This document shows, one piece after another, positions 1 to 6,281 of a stretch of DNA of 8,048 nt. This DNA is from Methylococcales bacterium (GTDB lineage: Bacteria; Pseudomonadota; Gammaproteobacteria; Methylococcales; Methylomonadaceae). The notes under the pieces are model-generated. The model saw only the letters and a list, made by a program, of their open reading frames with translations. It searched no databases and was not told the DNA's origin. A program made the translations under genes and the position numbers. Position 1 is the stretch's first letter, and the number at the start of each line of letters is the position of its first letter. The stretch lies in contig JAGLUC010000126.1 of the NCBI GenBank assembly GCA_023134955.1, forward strand, positions 1-8,048. The letters are read 5' to 3'.

Positions 1-10
1 GTAATTAGTT

Positions 11-442
11 TTAGTCCATGCTAGGCACACTATCACCTGCCTCCAGCACTGCACCATTGCTATCTAAATGCTTAATAACATCTTCGTCACTAGCACCTTC
101 TGCTGTCGCTTGCGCCCAGGTTAAGGTTTCTTCATCTAAATGCATCATTTCAAGTAAATCTTGCGCCCAGCCTTCTGTCTTTAAACGGGATAACATGCGC
201 CATGACATCACCTGTACAGCAGCTATCTGACTCCACATACTATCGTTTAAACAACGCCAGTGATGTACATCAATTTTTTCAGGGTTTTCTATTTGTTGCC
301 GACATGTTTCACAAATTAAAACACATTCATCAGCAGTTTCATTTGATGTGGGTGGAACTTCATAAACATTCAGGTTTTCAGTCGCCCTACATAGTTCACA
401 TTTTGATTCACTACGTGCTTGCAATTCTTTTTCTATAGTCAT
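11..442 (-). CDS. PhnA/YjdM-like zinc-ribbon protein, C-terminally shortened
   Basis: The 143-residue product has the N-terminal part of the longer PhnA-type proteins. A zinc ribbon has Cys15, Cys18, Cys44 and Cys47 (CELC, then CETC), followed by the conserved HHWRCLNDSMWS block and a helical AVQVMSWRML segment. The end reads LDSNG..LEAGDSV, where the family normally enters its C-terminal SH3-like domain (roughly 50 more residues, recalled from family knowledge). Here four divergent residues and a TAA follow instead. The other two frames over the few remaining bases do not resume the expected KDL.VKG pattern. I chose ATG at 442 because family members begin close to the TIEK.L.ARS segment; a TTG at 460 would add six residues but lies inside a palindrome. 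No clear Shine-Dalgarno is visible. The family was named for an alkylphosphonate operon, but its biochemical role is uncertain. It could be a natural short form, a pseudogene, or a gene cut by an insertion beyond the window. Confidence 0.78.
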   Translation of the reverse strand: MTIEKELQARSESKCELCRATENLNVYEVPPTSNETADECVLICETCRQQIENPEKIDVHHWRCLNDSMWSQIAAVQVMSWRMLSRLKTEGWAQDLLEMMHLDEETLTWAQATAEGASDEDVIKHLDSNGAVLEAGDSVPSMD

Positions 443-449
443 AGATTTA

Positions 450-463
450 GTTTTGTTCAAAAC
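450..463 (-). promoter_or_regulatory. Perfect 14-bp palindrome, candidate operator of the PhnA-like gene
   Basis: The minus strand reads GTTTTGAACAAAAC: two perfect 6-bp arms around a 2-bp centre, 7 bp upstream of the chosen ATG. It overlaps the expected transcription start of the extended -10 element at 469-477, which is where a repressor would typically bind. The loop is too short for a stable RNA hairpin, so a DNA-binding site is the better reading. I do not recognise the regulator family. Such AT-rich palindromes also arise by chance, hence the low confidence. Confidence 0.3.
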
Positions 464-468
464 AAACT

Positions 469-477
469 ATTATGTCA
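469..477 (-). promoter_or_regulatory. Candidate extended -10 promoter for the PhnA-like gene
   Basis: The minus strand reads TGACATAAT: a 5/6 match to TATAAT preceded by the TG of an extended -10. No good -35 element lies at 16-18 bp, which extended -10 promoters can tolerate. It would start transcription near 462, about 20 bases before the ATG at 442. The 126-bp gap from the HDOD gene makes a separate promoter plausible. I see no convincing terminator in that gap. Confidence 0.35.
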
Positions 478-568
478 AATTTAATGGTTTATTGAGCCTT
501 AAAATTCAATCACCTTTGTTTATGACAAAAAATATACGGAAATGGAATTAATCTATGATGCTAATTCA

Positions 569-1432
569 CTAATGAAAACTTTTACCTGGAGCCATTAATT
601 CAAATATGTCGGTAAACTCTTCATCAGCTTGTTTTTTGACAGCGAGTATTTGCTCAGTATCTAACCTGATAATAGATAACCCTTCATTAGAAAGCTCAAT
701 TAACAGTTTATCAACAGAGTCATATTGTTGAGATATATCCGTTAGTCGCGATGCTAAATATAATAAATACGCATCCAGTTTATGTGCTTGAGCCAAGTCT
801 GGGTTCAGATAACAAGCTACCGCTTCATATAAGGACTCAGGCAATCCCCATGACTTAATCAATGCCGCACCCACGTCGGCATGAGTAAAGCCAATAATTT
901 CCTGTTCCAGTCCGCCCACTAACCGTCGATCATTATTTGCCGACAATAAAACATCTCGTGATTTTTCAGGTAATTTACTATAAAGAATTAACGAGCCTAT
1001 ATCATGTAACAACCCTGTCATAAACAGTCGTTCAGAATGTAATACCGCAGTTTTTTTAGCCAGTAATTTTGCAATTATGCCAGTATGAACACAGCGTAAC
1101 CAATAATCAGTCATATTTACTAATTCGCTGGGTATATTACTAAATTTATCAATAACTGTTGTGGCAAGAACCAGAGCGTGTAAATCTTCGGTACCGATGA
1201 TGGTGATGGCTCTGGAAATGGTATCAATACGGGCTTGAAAACCATAAAATGAACTATTAACCACTTTTAATAAGCGAGCACTTAGACCAGGATCTATACT
1301 AATCACTTTTCCCATGTCAGAGGCAGTGAACCTGGGGTCATTTATCATTTCAGCTATTTGAAAATAAATATCTGGAAGAGAAAATAATTTAAATGAATCT
1401 TTAATTAAAAGTTGTGGGCTTAATTCATTCAC
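569..1432 (-). CDS. HDOD-domain signalling/regulatory protein
   Basis: This 287-residue protein is almost entirely one HDOD domain, a non-catalytic or atypical relative of HD phosphohydrolases found in bacterial signalling and motility regulators. The N-terminal part has the family pattern IDPGLSARLLKVVNSSFYG (residues 47-64), then TISRAITIIG (71-80). HD-type residues remain: His116, the GLLHDIG motif with His143-Asp144 (140-146), and His184-Ala-Asp186 before the usual SWGLP segment. There is no GYP motif, so it is not an HD-GYP c-di-GMP phosphodiesterase. It has no receiver, GGDEF or EAL domain and no membrane segment, so it is probably cytoplasmic. It starts at GTG, 8 bp after the transglycosylase stop, with a Shine-Dalgarno right behind that stop, so the two are probably co-translated. 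The input signal and partner cannot be read from the sequence. Confidence 0.88.
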   Translation of the reverse strand: MNELSPQLLIKDSFKLFSLPDIYFQIAEMINDPRFTASDMGKVISIDPGLSARLLKVVNSSFYGFQARIDTISRAITIIGTEDLHALVLATTVIDKFSNIPSELVNMTDYWLRCVHTGIIAKLLAKKTAVLHSERLFMTGLLHDIGSLILYSKLPEKSRDVLLSANNDRRLVGGLEQEIIGFTHADVGAALIKSWGLPESLYEAVACYLNPDLAQAHKLDAYLLYLASRLTDISQQYDSVDKLLIELSNEGLSIIRLDTEQILAVKKQADEEFTDIFELMAPGKSFH

Positions 1433-1436
1433 ATTG

Positions 1437-1441
1437 CCCTC
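1437..1441 (-). promoter_or_regulatory. Ribosome binding site that fixes the GTG start of the HDOD gene
   Basis: GAGGG lies 4 bases before the GTG at 1432 and overlaps the last base of the upstream TAG stop. The ATG overlapping this GTG is out of frame and meets a TGA at once (ATGTGA), so GTG is the only sensible start here. Confidence 0.6.
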
Positions 1442-2016
1442 TACAAACTTTTATAAATCTTTAAAACCTTACGCACATAGTCCTTTGTTTCCGGGTAAGG
1501 AGGAATAGAGTTATCATACTTTTTGACTGCCCCTTCCCCTGCATTATAGCTAGCTAAAACCAGCTTAATATTAGAGTTAAACATTTTTAACAAATCTTTA
1601 ATATAATGTGAGCCACCATCAATATTCTGGCTGGCATTGTTGCGATCACCTACACCATATCGCTTTGCCGTTGCAGGCATTAATTGCATTAAACCTACCG
1701 CACCTGCCGATGAAATTGCTTTTACGTCATAAGCAGATTCTGTTTGAATCACAGCATGAAGTAATTTCTCATCAAGCTTATATTTAACCGCTGCTTTGGC
1801 AATTAATGGCGCGTATTTTCGCTTATTCTTTGCCATTCTTTTAAATGCCGTAGCATAACCTTTAGGTCTGGTGCGGATAATTCGTTTATATTTAAGTCCC
1901 TTTATAGGTTCATCAGTGTAATAAACCCGACCATCATCGGCTATACGCTTATAAACATCAGCATTTACATGGCTGGAAAACAAGAGGATTAATAAAACAC
2001 AATTAAACCTTAACAT
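1441..2016 (-). CDS. Secreted/periplasmic SLT-family lytic transglycosylase (small, MltC/Slt-like fold)
   Basis: The product cleaves the glycan strands of peptidoglycan between MurNAc and GlcNAc, leaving 1,6-anhydro-MurNAc ends. The 191-residue precursor has a signal peptide (hydrophobic CVLLILLFSS, probable cleavage after Ala19 in VNA-DVYK). A short DUF4124-like segment follows (about 20-50, DVYKRIADDGRVYYTDEP), then one SLT domain (about 68-185). Glu93 in the QTES motif is the expected catalytic acid. GLMQLMPATA (108-117) and ASYNAGEGAV (155-164) are the other hallmark motifs, followed by PPYPETKDYV. There is no lipobox Cys at the cleavage site, so the product is soluble and periplasmic rather than a lipoprotein. 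The ATG lies 5 bp after the purT stop, with AAGAGA about 9 bases upstream inside the end of purT, so translational coupling is likely. Its specific role, such as cell-wall turnover or assembly of an envelope machine, is not visible. Confidence 0.92.
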   Translation of the reverse strand: MLRFNCVLLILLFSSHVNADVYKRIADDGRVYYTDEPIKGLKYKRIIRTRPKGYATAFKRMAKNKRKYAPLIAKAAVKYKLDEKLLHAVIQTESAYDVKAISSAGAVGLMQLMPATAKRYGVGDRNNASQNIDGGSHYIKDLLKMFNSNIKLVLASYNAGEGAVKKYDNSIPPYPETKDYVRKVLKIYKSL

Positions 2017-2021
2017 TGGGT

Positions 2022-3230
2022 TTAATCTCTTTTTACTTTCAGTACATTAATTAAACTAGCAGCTTTTATCGCCTTTTCTTTAGCCTCTTCTACTGTACTA
2101 GACGTTGCAACAGCCACGCCCATACGCCTGGTAACAAAAGCCTCAGGCTTTGCAAATAAGCGAACATCTACATCAGGGTCAGTTAACGCTTGTTCTAAAC
2201 CTGTGTACTCAACCTGTTCTGCATCAACTCCGCCCAAAATAACGGCACTTGCACCCGTTCTATCAAGTGCTGTAGAAACGGGTAAGCCCAAAATTGCTCT
2301 GGCATGTAGATCAAATTCAGATTGTCTCTGAGTTATCATCGTGACCATCCCAGTATCATGAGGTCTGGGACTTACCTCACTAAACCAGACATTATCTCCT
2401 TGAATAAATAGCTCAACACCAAACAAACCTAAGCCACCTATATTGTTTGTCACCTTATAGGCAATACCCTGAGAATTCTGTAATGCTGCCTCTGTCATGG
2501 CTTGTGGTTGCCAGCTTTCTCGGTAATCACCGTGTTCTTGTCGATGACCGATAGGGGCGCAAAAGTGGGTCTCAACTTCTCCCTGTTGATTTAAAGCACG
2601 AACGGTTAAAAGTGTAATTTCATAATCAAAATTAATCGCACCTTCAACAATCACTTTACCTGTATCTGTACGTCCGCCTGATTTAGCATAGTCCCATGCT
2701 GCTTCAAGTTGATCAGCAGTTTTGACCATAGACTGACCTTTACCAGAAGAAGACATGGTCGGTTTAACAAAACAGGGGTATCCAATTCCTGCATCAACTG
2801 CTGTTTTTAACTCAGTAAAGGTTTCGGCAAAGGCATAACTAGAAGTTGGCACACCGACTTCTTCGGCTGCCATAGTGCGAATGCCTTCACGATTCATGGT
2901 TAATTGAACAGCTCTTGCATTGGGAATGACTTGAGAAAGACCTATTGCTTCAATTTCAGCTAATGCATCTGTGGCAATCGCTTCAATTTCTGGAATAATA
3001 AAATCGGGCTTTTCTTTTGCTATTAATTGCTTGACTGCCTCAGCATCCGTCATATCAATCACATAATTACGTTGTGCAATATGTTGTGCAGGTGCATTTT
3101 GATAGCGATCTACAGCAATAACCTCAACACCATAACGCTGCAAAGAAATAGCAATTTCTTTACCTAATTCACCGCTACCCAATAATAATGCTTTTGTTGC
3201 GCTTTGAGTCAACGCAGTGCCTATTTTCAT
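2022..3230 (-). CDS. purT: Formate-dependent phosphoribosylglycinamide formyltransferase (GAR transformylase 2)
   Basis: PurT makes formyl-GAR from GAR, formate and ATP in the third step of purine synthesis, replacing the folate-dependent PurN. The 402-residue protein is close to the usual length (about 390) and is an ATP-grasp enzyme throughout. It has the N-terminal GSGELGKE loop (18-25), which contacts GAR, and PEIEAIATD (80-88). The ATP-binding loop SSSGKGQS spans 160-167, with Lys156 before it. Also present are GHRQEHGDYRESWQP, the Mg-binding region around GLFGVELF and FSEVSPRPHDTGMVT, and a C-terminal RRMGVAVA segment. The ATG is supported by TAGGAA 4 bases upstream. It heads a tight cluster with the transglycosylase and HDOD genes, and the 229-bp region before it probably carries the promoter. 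No PurR-type box is obvious. The formate requirement means the cell needs a formate source. Confidence 0.97.
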   Translation of the reverse strand: MKIGTALTQSATKALLLGSGELGKEIAISLQRYGVEVIAVDRYQNAPAQHIAQRNYVIDMTDAEAVKQLIAKEKPDFIIPEIEAIATDALAEIEAIGLSQVIPNARAVQLTMNREGIRTMAAEEVGVPTSSYAFAETFTELKTAVDAGIGYPCFVKPTMSSSGKGQSMVKTADQLEAAWDYAKSGGRTDTGKVIVEGAINFDYEITLLTVRALNQQGEVETHFCAPIGHRQEHGDYRESWQPQAMTEAALQNSQGIAYKVTNNIGGLGLFGVELFIQGDNVWFSEVSPRPHDTGMVTMITQRQSEFDLHARAILGLPVSTALDRTGASAVILGGVDAEQVEYTGLEQALTDPDVDVRLFAKPEAFVTRRMGVAVATSSTVEEAKEKAIKAASLINVLKVKRD

Positions 3231-3246
3231 TTTATTCCTACGATTT

Positions 3247-3275
3247 TTTTTACAAAGATTTTTAAGTTAATCCAA
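3247..3275 (-). promoter_or_regulatory. Weak candidate promoter for purT
   Basis: On the minus strand, TTGGAT (3270-3275) and TAAAAA (3247-3252) are separated by exactly 17 bp. This would give a 5' leader of only about 15 bases before the ATG at 3230. Matches are 3/6 for the -35 and 4/6 for the -10, in A-rich DNA where such matches are common. A promoter further upstream, around TAATAT near 3410, is equally possible; the inverted repeats would then lie in the leader RNA. Confidence 0.22.
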
Positions 3276-3387
3276 TCCCAATAAATAACAATGCCAGCAA
3301 TATTGGGACGTGCATCTTTAATCCGCTTTGCAAAAAGCAGGCTAAAGCACTGCGCCCCTTATCAATTGGCTTAAAATTCAAGCCCAC
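3262..3387 (-). other. 41-codon open frame before purT, possible relic or repeat-encoded peptide
   Basis: A frame opening at GTG 3387 runs to TAA at 3262-3264. It continues open upstream of the GTG, back to a TAA just before it. The predicted peptide has a basic, Cys-containing front and a strongly hydrophobic end (MHVPILLALLFIGIGLT from the internal ATG at residue 25). A second minus-strand frame is also open for 43 codons over the same DNA, unusual for random AT-rich sequence but expected of repeat DNA. The frame overlaps three inverted repeats, has no good ribosome binding site and ends 31 bases before purT. I do not recognise it as a protein family. A relic or non-coding repeat is more likely than an expressed peptide. 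Confidence 0.25.
3276..3308. repeat. Inverted repeat, 8-bp perfect arms
   Basis: TCCCAATA (3276-3283) and TATTGGGA (3301-3308) are perfect reverse complements around a 17-base loop. The repeat sits directly upstream of the weak -35 candidate of purT. Neither strand has an immediate T-run after it, so it does not look like an intrinsic terminator. It could be a regulator site, a leader hairpin or the end of a repeat element. Confidence 0.5.
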
Positions 3388-3395
3388 TTTAGCCT
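3325..3395. repeat. Nested inverted repeats forming a potential folded RNA
   Basis: Outer arms AGGCTAAAG (3339-3347) and CTTTAGCCT (3387-3395) pair over 9 bp. The loop encloses a second stem, GGCTT (3368-3372) with AAGCC (3380-3384), which can be extended by A-T and G-T pairs. Immediately beside the outer stem, GCTTT (3325-3329) and AAAGC (3334-3338) form a compact hairpin with a 4-base loop. Three stems in about 70 bases suggest a folded leader or a structured repeat element. I recognise no known riboswitch consensus here. Confidence 0.4.
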
Positions 3396-3459
3396 CACTA
3401 ATATTACAAGCTTAGTTGAATAACTTATTAAATAAAGGGTTACTCTAAATAAAGCTATT

Positions 3460-5055
3460 TTATTTTGAATCAGCCAGATAGCTATCAATATCTTCTTTGG
3501 AAAAGCCAATTTTCTTGGCTACCCGGTCAGCATGGCTTACTCTGGAGATGCCTTTTATTAGTTTAAAAGTAGGTTGATCTTTGGCAAATTCGACTTGTTT
3601 AGTCAGACAAAGCTTCTTGTCAGCAAAAACATCCACTAACTGGTGATTATGGGTAATTAATATAGTGTTACATCCTTTTCTATAAAAGCCATCAAGTACA
3701 TTGCTTGAAGACTCCATTTTTTCTTCAAATGTAGTGCCTTCCGATAGCTCATCAAGTACCACCAGACTTTTAGCCGTGGATGCCAAAAAAACATCTTTGG
3801 TTCGTTTTAATTCCGTACCAAATCGCCCTTCTCCATCATCAAGATGGCTGATTTCTGGGGCTTGGTAAAACACTTTATCTGCAACGCTTAAAGTTGCAGC
3901 TTTTGCAGGTACATAGCAACCGGCTTGTGCCAATATTTGCACTTGAGTAATGGTTTTACAAAAAGCAGTTTTACCGCCACTGTTTGGCCCTGTCACAAAA
4001 ACTAACTTGTCCTTTTTTAAGCTAAAGTCATTACCGACATAAGTTTCATTTTGCATCCCTAAAACCGGGTTTTTAACGTCTGTTAAATTAATAACATGCT
4101 TCTTACTCTCAATCATTGAAGGAAGCACCATATCACTACCATATTTTTTAGAAAATCTGATAAAACATAGTAGCTCATCCAATTGACCAAAAGCATCCAG
4201 TGCATCACCTAATTGTTGTGAGTTCTTAAATTCGTTTCTTAAGGGAATAATGCAATTATCTCTGTCGTAACAGCCAATAATTGGGAAATATATCAATGAA
4301 AAAGGGATTAAAAACATGCCCCACATAGCAACTCCACCTCTGGAGCTACCCAGCATACCCTCAGGAATAAACTGTATTGCCAGCCAAATAAAGGAAAAAA
4401 CCAAGGCAATCAGCAAAGGTTTAAAAATACTGGGTTTAAAAATAGTGGCAGGTACAAAAGAACCTTTACGCTGTTCTTTGCATTTAAGTCCGCGTTCTGT
4501 ATTGTAAACAGGACCTACCATTAAAGAGTAAATTCGATCCTCTGAAAAAGCAGTTATTTTGCTGAATATTTCTTTCAAATAAGGGCTTGTAGGCATATCT
4601 GATGAATAGATTGACTCAACCAGGTTTCGCATAAAGCGAATACCCTGACGATATTGCTTGTAGCCATAGCCTTCAATTTGATGACCTTCTCTTGCTGTGC
4701 CCATAGCACCAAGAAATGCACCAAAAAGTAACACATATAAAGAATTCTCTTGTTTAGCAAGCTTGCTCACAATTTGCTCTAAATTATCTCTGATGGTAGC
4801 GTTACTATTAATCTCTGTAATAGCCTGTTGTTTAGCATTGATACGCTCAATTGAGTCAGAAGGCTGGGTTAAAGATCGGTATAAAACGGACTGTCCTGCA
4901 ATACTGCTGGCTTGGTTAACAGAATCAAACAACTGCTCAATTTCAATAGTATTAAATGCCGCCTGGTCAACTACCCCTTCACCAGTTTCTAAAGGCCTGG
5001 TAGATTTAATATCAGGCCAGCTATTATTCCAGCTTTGTAAAATATTCTGTTTCAT
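3460..5055 (-). CDS. Membrane-anchored MutS-family ATPase lacking the mismatch-recognition domain
   Basis: This 531-residue protein ends in a MutS-type ABC ATPase. Walker A is GPNSGGKT (356-363), the conserved phenylalanine-containing segment is GRFGTELKRTKDVFL (410-424), Walker B is LVVLDE (431-436), then the EGTTFEEK loop (439-446) and ITHNHQL (467-473), matching the THYHEL region of MutS. Residues about 30-100 resemble the start of the MutS core/lever domain, where tight packing and the PL...I..KQ.AI pattern are typical. Domain I, with its Phe-X-Glu mismatch reader, is absent. Two hydrophobic segments (about 211-230 and 243-261) lie inside the lever region, suggesting a membrane-anchored dimer rather than a free DNA clamp. 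It overlaps the preceding small membrane-protein gene by 4 bp (ATGA), with AAGAGA 8 bases upstream, so the two are co-translated. Its substrate is unknown; a mismatch-repair role is unlikely. Confidence 0.85.
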   Translation of the reverse strand: MKQNILQSWNNSWPDIKSTRPLETGEGVVDQAAFNTIEIEQLFDSVNQASSIAGQSVLYRSLTQPSDSIERINAKQQAITEINSNATIRDNLEQIVSKLAKQENSLYVLLFGAFLGAMGTAREGHQIEGYGYKQYRQGIRFMRNLVESIYSSDMPTSPYLKEIFSKITAFSEDRIYSLMVGPVYNTERGLKCKEQRKGSFVPATIFKPSIFKPLLIALVFSFIWLAIQFIPEGMLGSSRGGVAMWGMFLIPFSLIYFPIIGCYDRDNCIIPLRNEFKNSQQLGDALDAFGQLDELLCFIRFSKKYGSDMVLPSMIESKKHVINLTDVKNPVLGMQNETYVGNDFSLKKDKLVFVTGPNSGGKTAFCKTITQVQILAQAGCYVPAKAATLSVADKVFYQAPEISHLDDGEGRFGTELKRTKDVFLASTAKSLVVLDELSEGTTFEEKMESSSNVLDGFYRKGCNTILITHNHQLVDVFADKKLCLTKQVEFAKDQPTFKLIKGISRVSHADRVAKKIGFSKEDIDSYLADSK

Positions 5056-5246
5056 CGTGAAGATCTCTTTTTACCCAATATTCCAAAGACTATAATGGCA
5101 GAAACTACAATACCCGACATATAAATATCCTGCTGATTAGCACCTAATAAATAGGCAGTTCCACTACCAATCCCCATACCAACACCGGTATAAGCCAGGC
5201 TACGCATCAGGCGACAATATGGACAGTTTTCATAATAACCTTTCAT
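5052..5246 (-). CDS. Small two-helix membrane protein with CPYC motif
   Basis: I do not recognise this 64-residue protein. It opens with a short polar segment carrying Cys8-Pro-Tyr-Cys11, like a redox or metal CxxC site. Two hydrophobic segments follow (about 17-35, glycine-rich, and 41-58), separated by the polar loop GANQQD, and the tail is basic (GKKRSSR). A basic C-terminus with an even number of helices suggests both ends face the cytoplasm. Expression looks real: AGGAGA lies 6 bases before the ATG, the best Shine-Dalgarno in this part of the window. Its stop overlaps the start of the MutS-like ATPase, which also has membrane segments, so the two may form a complex. It follows hemH by 49 bp with no visible terminator. 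Confidence 0.75.
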   Translation of the reverse strand: MKGYYENCPYCRLMRSLAYTGVGMGIGSGTAYLLGANQQDIYMSGIVVSAIIVFGILGKKRSSR

Positions 5247-5295
5247 GTCTTTTCTCCTGTAGGATCTCGCATAGAAATAAGTTATCAGAGTTATT

Positions 5296-6279
5296 TTATG
5301 CGTGTTCCTTGATTAATGCCACCACAGTTTCAACATGTTTAGCCGAATCATTAAGCGCAGGAATATAATGATAAGACTCTCCACCTGCCGCTAAAAAAAT
5401 TTGTTTATTGACAATTTCAATTTCTTCTAATGTTTCCAGACAATCAACCGCAAACCCAGGACAAATAACATCAACTTTTTTTATCCCTTGTCCTGGTAAT
5501 GCTTGTAAAGCTTCGACACAATAGGGCTGCAACCATTTTGCTTTACCAAAGCGAGATTGAAAAACAACCTTCCATTGCTGTTGCGATAAGGATAATTTCT
5601 CTGCAATCAATTCAGCACTGCGATGGCATTGATCAAAATAAGGTTCCCCCCATTCCGTCAACTTTTCTGGCAAACCATGAAAAGACATTAACAACAGCTC
5701 ACTTTGTCCCGTTTCTTGCCATTGCTTTTCAACCGAGTCCGCAATAGCAGCAATATAATAATCATTTTGATGATAATCACTGACAAATTGAATGCCTGGA
5801 ATATGCCACCACTTAGATAAACACCTTGCAACTTCGTCATAGACAGAAGCCGTGGTAGTTGAAGAATACTGCGGATATAAAGGAATAACAATTAGCTGAT
5901 CAATCTGCTGTATTTTATAATATTCTAATTGCTTGGCAATTAAGGGCTTACCATAACGCATAGCTGCATCAATTAAATAAGTTTCACCCTCAAATTGACT
6001 AGCCACCTTATCCGCTAATTGTTGCGTCAAAAAAGTTAGAGGCGAGCCTTTATCCTGCCAGATTTTTTTATAGGCATTAGTTAATTTTCTAGGTCGAAAA
6101 GGTAAAATAAAGTAATGCAGGATTAGCCACCAAATAAATCGTGGCAAATTAACAACTCGTGGATCCCAAAGAAATGATTTAAGATACCGCCTGATGGCAG
6201 ATGTCGTAGGTGCATCTGGTGAACCCAGATTAACCAATAGCACCCCTGTTTTATTTGATTTTGTGCTTTCACGCACCAT
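5296..6279 (-). CDS. hemH: Ferrochelatase (protohaem ferro-lyase)
   Basis: HemH inserts ferrous iron into protoporphyrin IX, the final step of protohaem synthesis, at the cytoplasmic face of the inner membrane. The 327-residue protein matches the bacterial family length. It has GVLLVNLGSPDAP near the N-terminus, YPQYSSTTTASVYDEV (135-150), MSFHGLP with the catalytic His201, and the porphyrin-side motif DCLETLEEI with the expected catalytic Glu282. There is no C-terminal cysteine cluster, so the human-type [2Fe-2S] centre is not expected. The hydrophobic WWLILHYFILPF stretch (50-61) fits the membrane-facing lip. The ATG comes 2 bp after the folE stop without a clear Shine-Dalgarno, so translation probably depends on ribosomes finishing folE. 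Haem and pterin synthesis share no step, so the pairing is probably operon organisation only. Confidence 0.97.
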   Translation of the reverse strand: MVRESTKSNKTGVLLVNLGSPDAPTTSAIRRYLKSFLWDPRVVNLPRFIWWLILHYFILPFRPRKLTNAYKKIWQDKGSPLTFLTQQLADKVASQFEGETYLIDAAMRYGKPLIAKQLEYYKIQQIDQLIVIPLYPQYSSTTTASVYDEVARCLSKWWHIPGIQFVSDYHQNDYYIAAIADSVEKQWQETGQSELLLMSFHGLPEKLTEWGEPYFDQCHRSAELIAEKLSLSQQQWKVVFQSRFGKAKWLQPYCVEALQALPGQGIKKVDVICPGFAVDCLETLEEIEIVNKQIFLAAGGESYHYIPALNDSAKHVETVVALIKEHA

Positions 6280-6281
6280 AA

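Noticed and set aside
443..460. TTG at 460 as start of the PhnA-like gene
   Set aside because: The six extra residues are not typical of the family N-terminus, and the TTG lies inside a palindrome near the predicted transcription start.
539..568. GAATTA...TAATTC inverted repeat after the HDOD stop as a terminator
   Set aside because: The stem is six A/T-rich pairs with an 11-base loop, and no T-run directly follows, so it is too weak to call.
3429..3454. Two copies of TAAATAAAG as replication iterons or a regulator array
   Set aside because: Two AT-only-type copies in AT-rich DNA are not enough, and no replication gene is nearby.
3231..3459. A known purine riboswitch ahead of purT
   Set aside because: I cannot find the conserved junction and loop-loop pattern of the purine aptamer, and the stems present do not match its layout.
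3460..5055. Calling the MutS-like gene a mismatch-repair MutS
   Set aside because: The mismatch-reading domain is absent, the protein is far shorter than MutS, and hydrophobic segments interrupt the lever region.
4697..5095. A 132-codon plus-strand open frame
   Set aside because: It is antisense to the 5' part of the MutS-like gene and the overlap with the small membrane protein, has no ribosome binding site and shows no recognisable domain.
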